Assembly: GCA_013824045.1 (NCBI GenBank)
Contig: PNND01000048.1
Span: 1-7,863 of the forward strand
Origin: Rhodobacter sp.
GTDB lineage: Bacteria; Pseudomonadota; Alphaproteobacteria; Rhodobacterales; Rhodobacteraceae
Reading direction: 5' to 3'
DNA: 7,863 bases
Positions 1 to 5,726 of the stretch are shown in pieces. The translations under genes and the position numbers were made by a program. Position 1 is the stretch's first letter, and every line of letters begins with the position of its first letter. The notes under the pieces were generated by a model. It saw nothing but the letters and a program-made list of their open reading frames with translations, was not told where the DNA came from and did not search any database.

Positions 1-442
1 GGTCGAAGGTCACGAGGCCATCGAGATGGTCGTATTCATGCTGGGCGCAGATTGCGGCGAAGCCGGACAGGGTTTCTTCTTGCGTCGCGCTGTTGAGATC
101 GGTCCAGCGCAAGCGGATTTCGGTGGCGCGGGTGATATCGGTGCTGAGGCCGGGGATGGAGAGGCAACCCTCTGCCCCGGAAGCTGTGGCCTCAGATCGC
201 CAGAGGATTTCGGGGTTGAGGCAGATGCGGGGGGCGGGGGTGCCCTCTTTCCACGTCACGTCCATCACGAAGAGGCGGATCAGATGGCCCACTTGTGGCG
301 CGGCGAGGCCACGGCCGGGGGCGGCATACATGGTATCCAGCATGTCGGCGGCGAGGGCGCGGGTGGCATCGGACAGAACGGCAGGGGCGCAGGGCGTGGA
401 CAGGCGCGGATCGGGCCAGTGCAGGATGGGAAGAACGGTCAT
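1..442 (-). CDS. def: Peptide deformylase paralogue, 3' end truncated by window edge
   Basis: Metal-dependent hydrolase that removes the N-formyl group from nascent proteins in the cytoplasm. 147 residues are visible, starting MTVLPILHWPDPRL; roughly the last 15-25 residues lie beyond base 1. All three family motifs are present: GRGLAAPQ at residues 43-50, EGCLS at 91-95 (metal-ligand Cys93), and QHEYDH at 134-139 (His135 and His139 as ligands, Glu136 catalytic). It should therefore be active rather than a decayed copy. Its ATG (442-440) overlaps the TGA (441-439) of the upstream deformylase gene, an ATGA overlap suggesting translational coupling in one operon; only a weak GGGGA precedes the start. 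It differs from its neighbour by Arg44 within motif 1 and in the strand between motif 1 and EGCLS. In this order such tandem def genes often sit beside fmt, which may follow outside the window (inference). Confidence 0.93.
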   Translation of the reverse strand, partial: MTVLPILHWPDPRLSTPCAPAVLSDATRALAADMLDTMYAAPGRGLAAPQVGHLIRLFVMDVTWKEGTPAPRICLNPEILWRSEATASGAEGCLSIPGLSTDITRATEIRLRWTDLNSATQEETLSGFAAICAQHEYDHLDGLVTFD

Positions 443-963
443 TCCCCGAACCGCGCGCGTTCGCGTTTCAGCTTTTCCATCTTGCGGGTGATCATCTGGC
501 GTTTCAGCGGACCGAGATAGTCGATGAACAGCTTGCCGTTGAGATGGTCGATCTCATGCTGCACGCAGGTGGCCCAGAGGCCGGAGAATTGCTCTTCCTG
601 ATGTTTCCCATCGAGGCCCAGCCAGCGGACTCGCACCTCGGCCGGGCGTTGGACTTCGGCATATTGGTCGGGGATGGAGAGGCATCCTTCGTCATAGGTG
701 GACAGCTCTTCCGATGCCCAGGTGATTTCGGGGTTGAAGAGGGCGATGGGGCGCGGGGGATCGACGTCGCCCTTGACGCAATCCATCACGATGAGCCGCT
801 TCATCACGCCGATCTGCGGCGCGGCAAGGCCGATGCCGGGGGCGGCATACATGGTTTGCAGCATGTCAGCGGCCAGTTGGCCAAGCTCGGGCGTGATCTC
901 GGCGACGGGATCGCAGAGCTTCTTGAGGCGCGGGTCGGGATGGAGCAGGATGGGGCGGATCAT
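439..963 (-). CDS. def: Peptide deformylase, complete
   Basis: Type I peptide deformylase of 174 residues, the usual length for the family; it deformylates N-formylmethionine on nascent chains at the ribosome. Motif 1 is GIGLAAPQ at residues 43-50, motif 2 is EGCLS at 92-96 (Cys94 metal ligand), and motif 3 is QHEIDH at 135-140 (His136 and His140 ligands, Glu137 catalytic). The basic C-terminal helix (about residues 154-172, KRQMITRKMEKLKRERARF) is typical of the housekeeping enzyme. The reading frame stays open upstream to 1077, but I place the start at ATG 963-961 because MIRPILLHPDPRLKKL is the conserved N-terminus and the upstream extension is low-complexity. No clear Shine-Dalgarno precedes this ATG, so initiation may be leaderless or weak. 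It is the first gene of a minus-strand operon with the overlapping second def, and is divergent from the malY-like gene. Confidence 0.95.
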   Translation of the reverse strand: MIRPILLHPDPRLKKLCDPVAEITPELGQLAADMLQTMYAAPGIGLAAPQIGVMKRLIVMDCVKGDVDPPRPIALFNPEITWASEELSTYDEGCLSIPDQYAEVQRPAEVRVRWLGLDGKHQEEQFSGLWATCVQHEIDHLNGKLFIDYLGPLKRQMITRKMEKLKRERARFGE

Positions 964-1058
964 GGGGAATGATTTAAGGAAAACCGGCCTTTGGTGCAAT
1001 GGCGGGACTTGAGGGCTTCGTGGTGTGGTTGGACTGGAGTTATGTTCGCATTTTTGCC

Positions 1059-1086
1059 TTGAACGCGGATTTTTCATCTTAATAAT
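1059..1086 (+). promoter_or_regulatory. Candidate sigma-70-type promoter for malY-like gene
   Basis: A -35-like TTGAAC (1059-1064) is followed after 16 bases by a -10-like AATAAT (1081-1086; five of six consensus positions). Transcription would begin near 1093, about 90 bases before the chosen malY start, right at the edge of the dyad at 1096-1112. A second TTGAAA at 1114-1119 has only a poor -10 partner. This is motif matching by eye in an AT-rich patch, so the support is modest. Confidence 0.4.
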
Positions 1087-1095
1087 CTTGCGAAT

Positions 1096-1112
1096 GCAGA
1101 AATTAATTCTGC
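1096..1112. promoter_or_regulatory. Lrp-like operator dyad upstream of malY-like gene
   Basis: GCAGAAATTAATTCTGC is a 17-base inverted repeat with 6-bp perfect arms; only one symmetric pair near the centre fails. Its inner 15 bases match the E. coli Lrp consensus YAGHAWATTWTDCTR at 13 of 15 positions. The site sits at or just after the predicted transcription start of the malY-like gene, a place suited to repression. An Lrp/AsnC-family regulator would fit an amino-acid enzyme, but no such regulator gene is in the window. Confidence 0.45.
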
Positions 1113-1184
1113 TTTGAAAATCAGAGTTGGAACAAGTGTCTTGGGTTGCTATTCATGTCCATGACCAAGGAACAGAGGGCTGAT

Positions 1185-2357
1185 ATGAGCTTTGATACCC
1201 CCATCGACCGGCGTGGCACGCATTGCGTGAAATGGGACATGATGGAGAAACTCTATGGTGTGCCTTCCGAGGGCGGCTTGGCCATGTGGGTGGCCGATAT
1301 GGAGTTTCGCCCGCCCGCCTGTGTGCAGCGCGCGGTGGAGCGGATGGCCGAGCATGGGGTTTACGGCTATTTCGGCGATGACAGCGCCTATCTGGAGGCG
1401 ATCCAGTGGTGGATGCAGGCGCGGCATGGCTGGGCCGTGGCGCGCGAGGATATCTTTACGACCCATGGGCTGGTGAACGGAACGGGGCTGTGTCTGGATG
1501 CCTTTACCGCGCCGGGCGACGGGGTGGTTCTGACCACGCCGGTCTATCACGCCTTTGCCCGCACGATCAAAGCGGCGGGGCGGGTGGTGGTGGAATGCCC
1601 GCTGGCCATGGTGGATGGCCGCTATGAGATGGATTTCGACGCTTGGGACGCGATGATGACGGGGCGGGAGCGGATGTTCCTGCTGTGCTCGCCCCACAAT
1701 CCGGGGGGGCGGGTCTGGACGGAGGCGGAATTGCGCGGGGTGGCCGATTTCTGCCTGCGGCATGACCTGATCCTGGTGTCGGACGAGATCCATCATGATC
1801 TGGTCTTTCCGGGGCATCGCCATGTGCCGATGACATTGGCCGCGCCCGAGATTGCGGACCGTCTGGTGATGATGACGGCGACGACCAAGACCTTCAACAT
1901 CGCGGGCAGCCATACGGGGAATGTGATCATCACCGACCCGGCGCTGAAGGCGAAGTTTGCGGGCCGGATGGCGGCGCTGGGCATTTCGGGCAACAGTTTC
2001 GGCATGCATATGGCGACCGCCGCCTATTCGCCCGAGGGGGCGGAGTGGGTGGATGGGTTGATGGGCTATCTGGATGGCAACCGGCAGGTGTTCGATCAGG
2101 GTATGGCGGCCATTCCGGGGCTGCGGTCGATGAAGCTGGAGGCGACCTATCTGGCCTGGCTGGATTTTTCCGGCACCGGGATGGCCCCGGACGAGTTCAT
2201 CGCGCGGGTGGAAAAGGAGGCGCGGATCGCCACCAATCACGGGGTGAGCTTTGGTCTGGGCGGGGAGCATTTCCTGCGCTTCAACATCGCCGCACCCCGC
2301 GCGCAGGTGGTTGAGGCCGTAGCCCGGATGCAGGCGGCGTTTCGCGATCTGCAATAG
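1185..2357 (+). CDS. MalY/PatB-type PLP aminotransferase / C-S lyase
   Basis: Fold-type I PLP enzyme of 390 residues in the MalY/PatB group, whose members act as cystathionine beta-lyases or general C-S lyases (cysteine or cystathionine to pyruvate, ammonia and a thiol) and sometimes as aminotransferases; cytoplasmic. Visible features in order: the group signature WVADMEF at 35-41, TTPVYHAF at 117-124, PHNPGGRVW at 170-178 (Asn172 near PLP), SDEIHHDL at 199-206 (Asp200 to the PLP ring nitrogen), TTKTFNIAG at 233-241 with Lys235 as the PLP lysine, and Arg365 in FLRFNIA for the substrate carboxylate. Most relatives have Val where this protein has the second Gly of NPGG. I chose ATG 1185 because AGAGGG (1174-1179) lies 5 bases upstream; upstream in-frame starts (TTG 1146, ATG 1155, ATG 1161) lack a comparable site and would add a poorly conserved tail. 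The exact substrate cannot be told from sequence. It stands alone, converging on bhcR. Confidence 0.9.
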   Translation: MSFDTPIDRRGTHCVKWDMMEKLYGVPSEGGLAMWVADMEFRPPACVQRAVERMAEHGVYGYFGDDSAYLEAIQWWMQARHGWAVAREDIFTTHGLVNGTGLCLDAFTAPGDGVVLTTPVYHAFARTIKAAGRVVVECPLAMVDGRYEMDFDAWDAMMTGRERMFLLCSPHNPGGRVWTEAELRGVADFCLRHDLILVSDEIHHDLVFPGHRHVPMTLAAPEIADRLVMMTATTKTFNIAGSHTGNVIITDPALKAKFAGRMAALGISGNSFGMHMATAAYSPEGAEWVDGLMGYLDGNRQVFDQGMAAIPGLRSMKLEATYLAWLDFSGTGMAPDEFIARVEKEARIATNHGVSFGLGGEHFLRFNIAAPRAQVVEAVARMQAAFRDLQ

Positions 2358-2372
2358 CGGTTTTCAAGCGGC

Positions 2373-2392
2373 GCCGCATTCGCGGCATTTTC
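2373..2392 (+). terminator. Possible weak intrinsic terminator of malY-like gene
   Basis: GCCGC (2373-2377), loop ATTC, GCGGC (2382-2386), followed by ATTTTC. The stem is all G/C but only 5 bp and the T run is short, so it would be a weak rho-independent terminator. It begins 15 bases after the malY stop codon, the expected position. Confidence 0.35.
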
Positions 2393-2398
2393 CTTGCC

Positions 2399-2428
2399 CT
2401 TCTGCCGGGGACTTCGCCCCGTCAGAAG
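2399..2428. terminator. Long hairpin between convergent genes, candidate bidirectional terminator
   Basis: CTTCTGCCGGGG (2399-2410) pairs with CCCCGTCAGAAG (2417-2428) across the loop ACTTCG, giving a 12-bp stem with one mismatch. Neither strand has a T run after the stem, so it is not a classical intrinsic terminator. It may instead block readthrough or protect the 3' ends of the malY and bhcR transcripts. Confidence 0.45.
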
Positions 2429-2433
2429 CGGGT

Positions 2434-2498
2434 GGGGGCTGCCGCCCCCGGTCGCGCATGCGCGCCCTCCCCCGCGGGTATTTCTGCCAAGATGAAAG
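2434..2498 (+). repeat. Intergenic hairpin-plus-TATTT element, copy 1
   Basis: A GGGGGC-TGCC-GCCCCC stem-loop (2434-2449) is followed by a C-rich stretch, then CCCCGCGGGTATTTCTGCC and AAGATGAAAG. The same order of parts (G5/C5 hairpin, C-rich run, GGG[A/T]TATTT or GGGTATTT, then a purine-rich AAG.AGAA-like tail) recurs at 4696-4743. I recall this arrangement as common between genes in Rhodobacterales. Here it lies just beyond the bhcR stop codon. Confidence 0.5.
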
Positions 2499-2501
2499 AG
2501 C

Positions 2502-3326
2502 TTAGGCTGTGGTGGGTTGCTGGCCGCCCGTGGCTTCGGTGACCTTGTCGGCGGCGGCGCGGACGAGGGTGCCAAGGCGGGTGGCGTCTGACAGGCCCAT
2601 GCGGAAGGCGGGGCCGCTGACCGAGAGGCCCGCGACGGGTTCGCCGTGGCTGTTGAAGATGGGGGCCGCGACGCAGCGCATGCCTTCGGCGCGTTCCTGA
2701 TCATCGATGGCGAAGCCGCGTTCGCGGGTGCGGGCAAGGTCGCGCAGGAGGGCGGTGTCGGACGTGTGGGTCAGCGAGGTGAAGCGTTCGAGGCCCTTGC
2801 GGGCGAGGATGCAGCGCGTCTTTTCCTCGGGGTACCAGGCGAGGAGGGCCTTGCCGATGCCGGAGACATGCATGGGCGCGATGGTGCCGGGGGGGAAGAA
2901 GGCGCGGATCGCCTGATGGGTTTCGACCTGTGACAGGAAGAGGACCATGTCGCCCACTTCGACGCCGAGATTGGCGGTTTCGCCACTGTCGCGCATCAGC
3001 TGATCCATCGGGGCACGGGAGCGTTCGACAACCTTGGTGCGGCGGAGGAAGGCGGAACCCACACGGAAGGCACCCGGGCCGATGTGCCAGATCTGACCCG
3101 GCTCTTCGAGTTCAACCATGCCGTGACCCTGCAGGGTGACAAGGGCGCGGTAGACGGTGGCGACGGCCTGACCGGAGGTTTCCGCCAATTCTGACAAGGT
3201 GAGGCCGGGGGCGGCGGCGAGGGTGGTGAGCAGGGTGAGCGCGCGGTCGAGCGCCTGCACGGTGTTCTGGTCGGTCTTGTCATGGAAGGCCTTGGGGCGG
3301 CCACGGGGGCGGGGTTGTGTGGGCAT
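2502..3326 (-). CDS. bhcR: IclR-family regulator of the beta-hydroxyaspartate cycle (BhcR)
   Basis: IclR-type transcription factor of 274 residues. The N-terminal winged helix-turn-helix covers about residues 22-85 (LTLSELAETSGQAVATVYRA with the recognition helix near 53-65). The C-terminal effector-binding domain covers about 97-262 and has the family landmarks SGIGKALLAW (155-164) and RCVAAPIF (217-224). Ahead of the HTH is a basic tail containing PRGRP (residues 7-11), an AT-hook-like core. It is divergent from bhcABCD, the arrangement seen in Paracoccus denitrificans, where BhcR binds the shared intergenic region, glyoxylate alters that binding, and the protein is needed for expression of the cycle. 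The function here is inferred from synteny plus family membership. ATG 3326-3324 is the only sensible start; its Shine-Dalgarno is weak (GGTCAG). It may regulate itself, because its likely promoter overlaps the candidate operator. Confidence 0.9.
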   Translation of the reverse strand: MPTQPRPRGRPKAFHDKTDQNTVQALDRALTLLTTLAAAPGLTLSELAETSGQAVATVYRALVTLQGHGMVELEEPGQIWHIGPGAFRVGSAFLRRTKVVERSRAPMDQLMRDSGETANLGVEVGDMVLFLSQVETHQAIRAFFPPGTIAPMHVSGIGKALLAWYPEEKTRCILARKGLERFTSLTHTSDTALLRDLARTRERGFAIDDQERAEGMRCVAAPIFNSHGEPVAGLSVSGPAFRMGLSDATRLGTLVRAAADKVTEATGGQQPTTA

Positions 3327-3490
3327 TTTCTGACCGATGGGGTGCGGGGTGAAGGCGGATGAAAAAGCGGGACTGACTGATTTTGTTGAAGAATAGCTTA
3401 GCCTTTACGATTTGAAAAATCTTTTCGAAAAAATTGTGTAGTGGGGATGCTGCGCCTAACGTCACGGCAGAGATTTGAGAGGAAGTGCCG
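3327..3490. promoter_or_regulatory. bhcR-bhcA divergent control region
   Basis: This 164-base gap between two divergent starts has a marked AT-rich core (about 3378-3440) in otherwise GC-rich DNA. Possible promoters face both ways. Toward bhcA: TTGAAA (3412-3417) with a weak TGTAGT (3437-3442) after 19 bases. Toward bhcR on the minus strand: TTTTCA (3418-3413) and TATTCT (3395-3390) with a 17-base spacer. Both -35-like boxes fall on the same dyad cluster, so one regulator site could control both genes. The bhcA ribosome binding site AGAGGAAG is at 3478-3485, 5 bases before ATG 3491. Confidence 0.7.
3409..3431. promoter_or_regulatory. Nested dyads, candidate BhcR operator
   Basis: Three overlapping inverted repeats occupy 23 bases: GATTT-GAA-AAATC (3409-3421), GAAAA-ATC-TTTTC (3414-3426) and the palindrome TTTTCGAAAA (3422-3431). 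The middle one has the arm-N3-arm shape (GAAA...TTTC) typical of IclR-family operators. It lies in the shared intergenic region and overlaps the putative -35 boxes of both genes. Assignment to BhcR is inference from position and shape. Confidence 0.55.
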
Positions 3491-4681
3491 ATGTCGTTCC
3501 AGAATCCGCTGTTCATTCCCGGCCCCACGAACATTCCTGAAGCGATCCGCAAGGCCTGTGACATGCCGACGATCGACCATCGGTCGCCCGCCTTTGCGCG
3601 GCTGTTCAAGCCTGCGGTGGAGGGCGTGCGGCGGGTGCTGCGGATGGCGGGCGGCGAGGTGATCATCCTGCAGTCGACGGGGACGGGGGGGTGGGAGGCG
3701 GCGATCAGCAATACGCTGTCGCCCGGCGATACTGTGCTGGCGGCGCGGTTCGGGATGTTTTCCCATCGCTGGATCGACCTGTGCCAGCGGCATGGGTTGA
3801 ATGTGCAGATCATCGAGACGCCTTGGGGTGAGGGCGCGCCGTTGGCGGCCATCGAAGCGGCTTTGCGTGCCGATGAGGCGGGGCGGATCAAGGCGGTGCT
3901 GGCCACGCATAACGAGACGGCGACGGGGGTGAAGTCGGATATTGCAGGGATACGCCGTGCGATGGATGCGGCGGGGCATGGGGCGCTTTTGTTCGTGGAC
4001 GGGGTGAGTTCCATCGGGTCGATGCCGTTCGAGATGGCGGGCTGGGGCGTGGATATCGCCGTGGCAGGGAGCCAAAAGGGGTTCATGCTGCCCGCCGGGT
4101 TGGCCATTCTTGGGGTGTCCGACAAGGCTTTGGCGGCGATGGAGGGGGCGACGCTGCCGCGGACCTTCTTTGACTTTCGCGACATGCTGAAGAGCTATGC
4201 TGCGGGGGGCTATCCTTACACGCCTGCGGTGGGGTTGATTTCCGGCCTCGCGAAGGCGGTGGAGATGCTGGAGGATGAGGGGTTGGAGGCAGTCTATGCC
4301 CGCCATGCCCGGCTGGCCGAGGGGGTGCGCCGTGCGGTGGCGGCCTGGGGGATGAAGCCCTGCGCGGTGTCGCCGGAGTTGTATTCCGACACGGTGACGG
4401 CGGTTGTGGTGCCTGCCGGGTGCAACGGCACCGATCTGGTGAAGCTGGCGGCCGACAAGTACGGCGTGGCCTTTGGCGTGGGGCTGGGCGAGGTGGCGGG
4501 CAAGGTGTTCCGCATCGGGCATCTGGGGATGCTGACCGATGTGATGGTGCTGGCGGGGTTGGCCACGGCCGAGATGTGCATGGCCGATCTGGGCTGGCCG
4601 GTGAAGCTGGGGTCGGGCGTGGCGGCGGCGCAGGAGTTCTATCGCGGGTCGGTGGTGCCGATGGCCATGGCGGCGGAATAG
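3491..4681 (+). CDS. bhcA: L-aspartate:glyoxylate aminotransferase (BhcA)
   Basis: First enzyme of the beta-hydroxyaspartate cycle: glyoxylate + L-aspartate gives glycine + oxaloacetate, PLP-dependent and cytoplasmic. It has 396 residues and belongs to the class V aminotransferases, so automatic tools often call it serine-glyoxylate aminotransferase. Visible landmarks: IPGPTNIPEAIR near the N-terminus (9-20), STGTGGWEA at 62-70 (PLP phosphate loop), THNETATG at 139-146, FVDGVSSIG at 168-176 with Asp170 to the PLP nitrogen, AGSQKGFMLPAGL at 192-204 with Lys196 as the PLP lysine, and FRIGHLG at 340-346 with Arg341 for the substrate carboxylate. I chose ATG 3491 over GTG 3485 because AGAGGAAG (3478-3485) is spaced 5 bases from the ATG and overlaps the GTG. 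The specificity call rests on the complete bhcRABCD synteny; the residues alone would fit a serine or alanine donor as well. It is first in the operon. Confidence 0.92.
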   Translation: MSFQNPLFIPGPTNIPEAIRKACDMPTIDHRSPAFARLFKPAVEGVRRVLRMAGGEVIILQSTGTGGWEAAISNTLSPGDTVLAARFGMFSHRWIDLCQRHGLNVQIIETPWGEGAPLAAIEAALRADEAGRIKAVLATHNETATGVKSDIAGIRRAMDAAGHGALLFVDGVSSIGSMPFEMAGWGVDIAVAGSQKGFMLPAGLAILGVSDKALAAMEGATLPRTFFDFRDMLKSYAAGGYPYTPAVGLISGLAKAVEMLEDEGLEAVYARHARLAEGVRRAVAAWGMKPCAVSPELYSDTVTAVVVPAGCNGTDLVKLAADKYGVAFGVGLGEVAGKVFRIGHLGMLTDVMVLAGLATAEMCMADLGWPVKLGSGVAAAQEFYRGSVVPMAMAAE

Positions 4682-4749
4682 TTGAGGGGGTGGGACTGGG
4701 GGCCAGCCCCCAGACCCCCGGGATATTTGTACAAAGGAGAATGGGCAGG
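4682..4749 (+). repeat. Intergenic hairpin-plus-TATTT element, copy 2, carrying the bhcB ribosome binding site
   Basis: A stem-loop CTGGGGG-CCAG-CCCCCAG (4696-4713) is followed by a C run, GGGATATTTGTAC (4720-4732) and AAAGGAGA (4733-4740). The layout matches the element at 2434-2498. Here its purine-rich tail serves as the Shine-Dalgarno of bhcB. The hairpin lies inside the operon between bhcA and bhcB and has no T run, so it more likely affects transcript stability or partial readthrough than full termination. Confidence 0.55.
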
Positions 4750-5721
4750 ATGAAGGATTTTGGGGGCCTGATGGTGCCGACCTTTGACGACGTGCTGGAG
4801 GCGCATGCGCGGATTGCACCATATATTCATCGGACGCCAGTGCTCACGTCGAGTTACCTCAATGCGCTGACCGGGGCTGAGTTGTTCTTCAAATGCGAGA
4901 ATTTCCAGAAGGCGGGGGCGTTCAAGGTGCGGGGCGCGTCGAACGCAGTGTTCGGCTTGCGTGAGGATCAACTGGCGCGGGGGGTGGCGACGCATTCGAG
5001 CGGGAACCACGCGCTGAGCCTGTCCTATGCGGCGGGGCGGCGGGGGATACCCTGCACGGTGGTGATGCCGCGCACGGCGCCGGATGCCAAGAAGGATGCG
5101 GTGCGGGGCTATGGCGGGGTGATCGTGGAATGCGAGCCGTCGACCAGCAGCCGTGAGGCGGTGTTCGCCGAGGTGCAGGCGCGGACGGGGGCGGATTTCG
5201 TGCATCCCTACAATGACCCGCGGGTGATCGCGGGGCAGGGGACCTGTTCGCGCGAGTTGATGGAGCAGGTGCCGGGGTTGGACGCGGTTGTTGCGCCAAT
5301 CGGTGGAGGCGGGATGATTTCGGGGACTTGCCTGACGCTTTCGTCGATTGCGCCGGGGGTGGAGATTTTCGCGGCCGAACCCGTCAACGCCGATGATGCG
5401 GCTCGCAGTTTCCGGGCGGGGCATATTATCGCCGATGATGCACCGGACACGGTGGCTGATGGGTTGAAGGTGCCGCTGAAGGAGCTGACTTGGCATTTCG
5501 TGAAGACCTACGCGACCGATGTTCTGACCGCCACGGAGGATGAGATCGTGGAGGCGATGAAGCTGCACTGGAAGCGGATGAAGATCGTGATTGAGGCCAG
5601 CTGCTCGGTCCCGCTGGCGGTGATCCTGAAGAACCCGGAGCGGTTCCGGGGAAAGCGGGTCGGGGTGATCCTGACCGGCGGGAATGTGGATCTGGACAAG
5701 CTGCCTTGGATGAAGGGGTGA
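4750..5721 (+). CDS. bhcB: beta-hydroxyaspartate dehydratase (BhcB)
   Basis: PLP-dependent dehydratase of the serine/threonine dehydratase-racemase fold (fold type II): beta-hydroxyaspartate gives iminosuccinate + water, the third step of the cycle. It has 323 residues from this start. Landmarks: KCENFQKAGAFKVRGA (48-63) with Lys59 as the PLP lysine, the THSSGNHA loop at 81-88, VMPRTAPDAKK (105-115), the glycine-rich phosphate loop PIGGGGMISG (183-192), FAAEP (207-211), and TGGNVDLDKLPW (309-320) near the C-terminus. Generic annotation would be threonine dehydratase or hydroxyaspartate ammonia-lyase; the neighbours make BhcB the better call. The start is uncertain: ATG 4750 is 9 bases from AAAGGAGA, ATG 4741 is too close, and ATG 4771 (MVPTFDDVLEAH, 316 residues) is where homologues as I remember them begin. 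The stop overlaps a possible GTG of bhcC by GTGA, and the next ATG follows within a few bases, so translation is probably coupled. Confidence 0.92.
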   Translation: MKDFGGLMVPTFDDVLEAHARIAPYIHRTPVLTSSYLNALTGAELFFKCENFQKAGAFKVRGASNAVFGLREDQLARGVATHSSGNHALSLSYAAGRRGIPCTVVMPRTAPDAKKDAVRGYGGVIVECEPSTSSREAVFAEVQARTGADFVHPYNDPRVIAGQGTCSRELMEQVPGLDAVVAPIGGGGMISGTCLTLSSIAPGVEIFAAEPVNADDAARSFRAGHIIADDAPDTVADGLKVPLKELTWHFVKTYATDVLTATEDEIVEAMKLHWKRMKIVIEASCSVPLAVILKNPERFRGKRVGVILTGGNVDLDKLPWMKG

Positions 5722-5726
5722 GGATG

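Larger units (their letters stand above)
964..1184. promoter_or_regulatory. Divergent intergenic region between def and malY-like gene
   Basis: This 221-base non-coding stretch is clearly more AT-rich than its surroundings between about 1040 and 1130. It must carry the promoters of both flanking genes. A promoter-like pair and a 17-bp dyad on the plus strand are listed separately. I found no convincing promoter for the def operon and no small open reading frame with a good ribosome binding site here. Confidence 0.6.
2358..2501. other. Convergent intergenic spacer with several hairpins
   Basis: This is the 144-base non-coding gap between the malY-like gene and bhcR, whose 3' ends face each other. 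It holds a short GC stem followed by ATTTT, a long 12-bp stem, a GGGGGC/GCCCCC stem, a 12-bp palindrome CGCGCATGCGCG (2453-2464) and an element ending in GGGTATTT. No gene is visible. It probably separates the two transcripts. Confidence 0.7.

Noticed and set aside
26..972. Plus-strand open frames of 164 and 225 residues across the def region
   Set aside because: They read the complement of two clear deformylase genes whose motifs are on the minus strand; the plus-strand translations are Gly-rich without motifs.
964..1077. N-terminal extension of the first deformylase to 212 residues
   Set aside because: The extra residues are proline/serine-rich and precede the conserved MIRPILLHPDPRL start; family length fits 174 residues.
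1149..2354. 401-residue open frame on the minus strand opposite the malY-like gene
   Set aside because: It is an antisense shadow: His/Arg/Pro-rich, no recognisable motifs, and its extent mirrors the real gene. G/C-rich third positions suppress antisense stops.
2453..2464. CGCGCATGCGCG perfect palindrome as an operator or attachment site
   Set aside because: It lies past the 3' ends of both flanking genes, is self-complementary with no loop, and short GC palindromes are expected in such DNA; no second copy was seen in the window.
4420..4749. Upstream extension of bhcB into the end of bhcA (433-residue frame)
   Set aside because: The extension overlaps bhcA coding sequence in another frame, is Gly-rich and unlike any dehydratase; a good ribosome binding site lies at 4733-4740.
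3398..4822. 474-residue minus-strand open frame opposite bhcA and running past its start
   Set aside because: Low-complexity H/R/P-rich translation, overlaps the whole of bhcA and the promoter region, no family signature.
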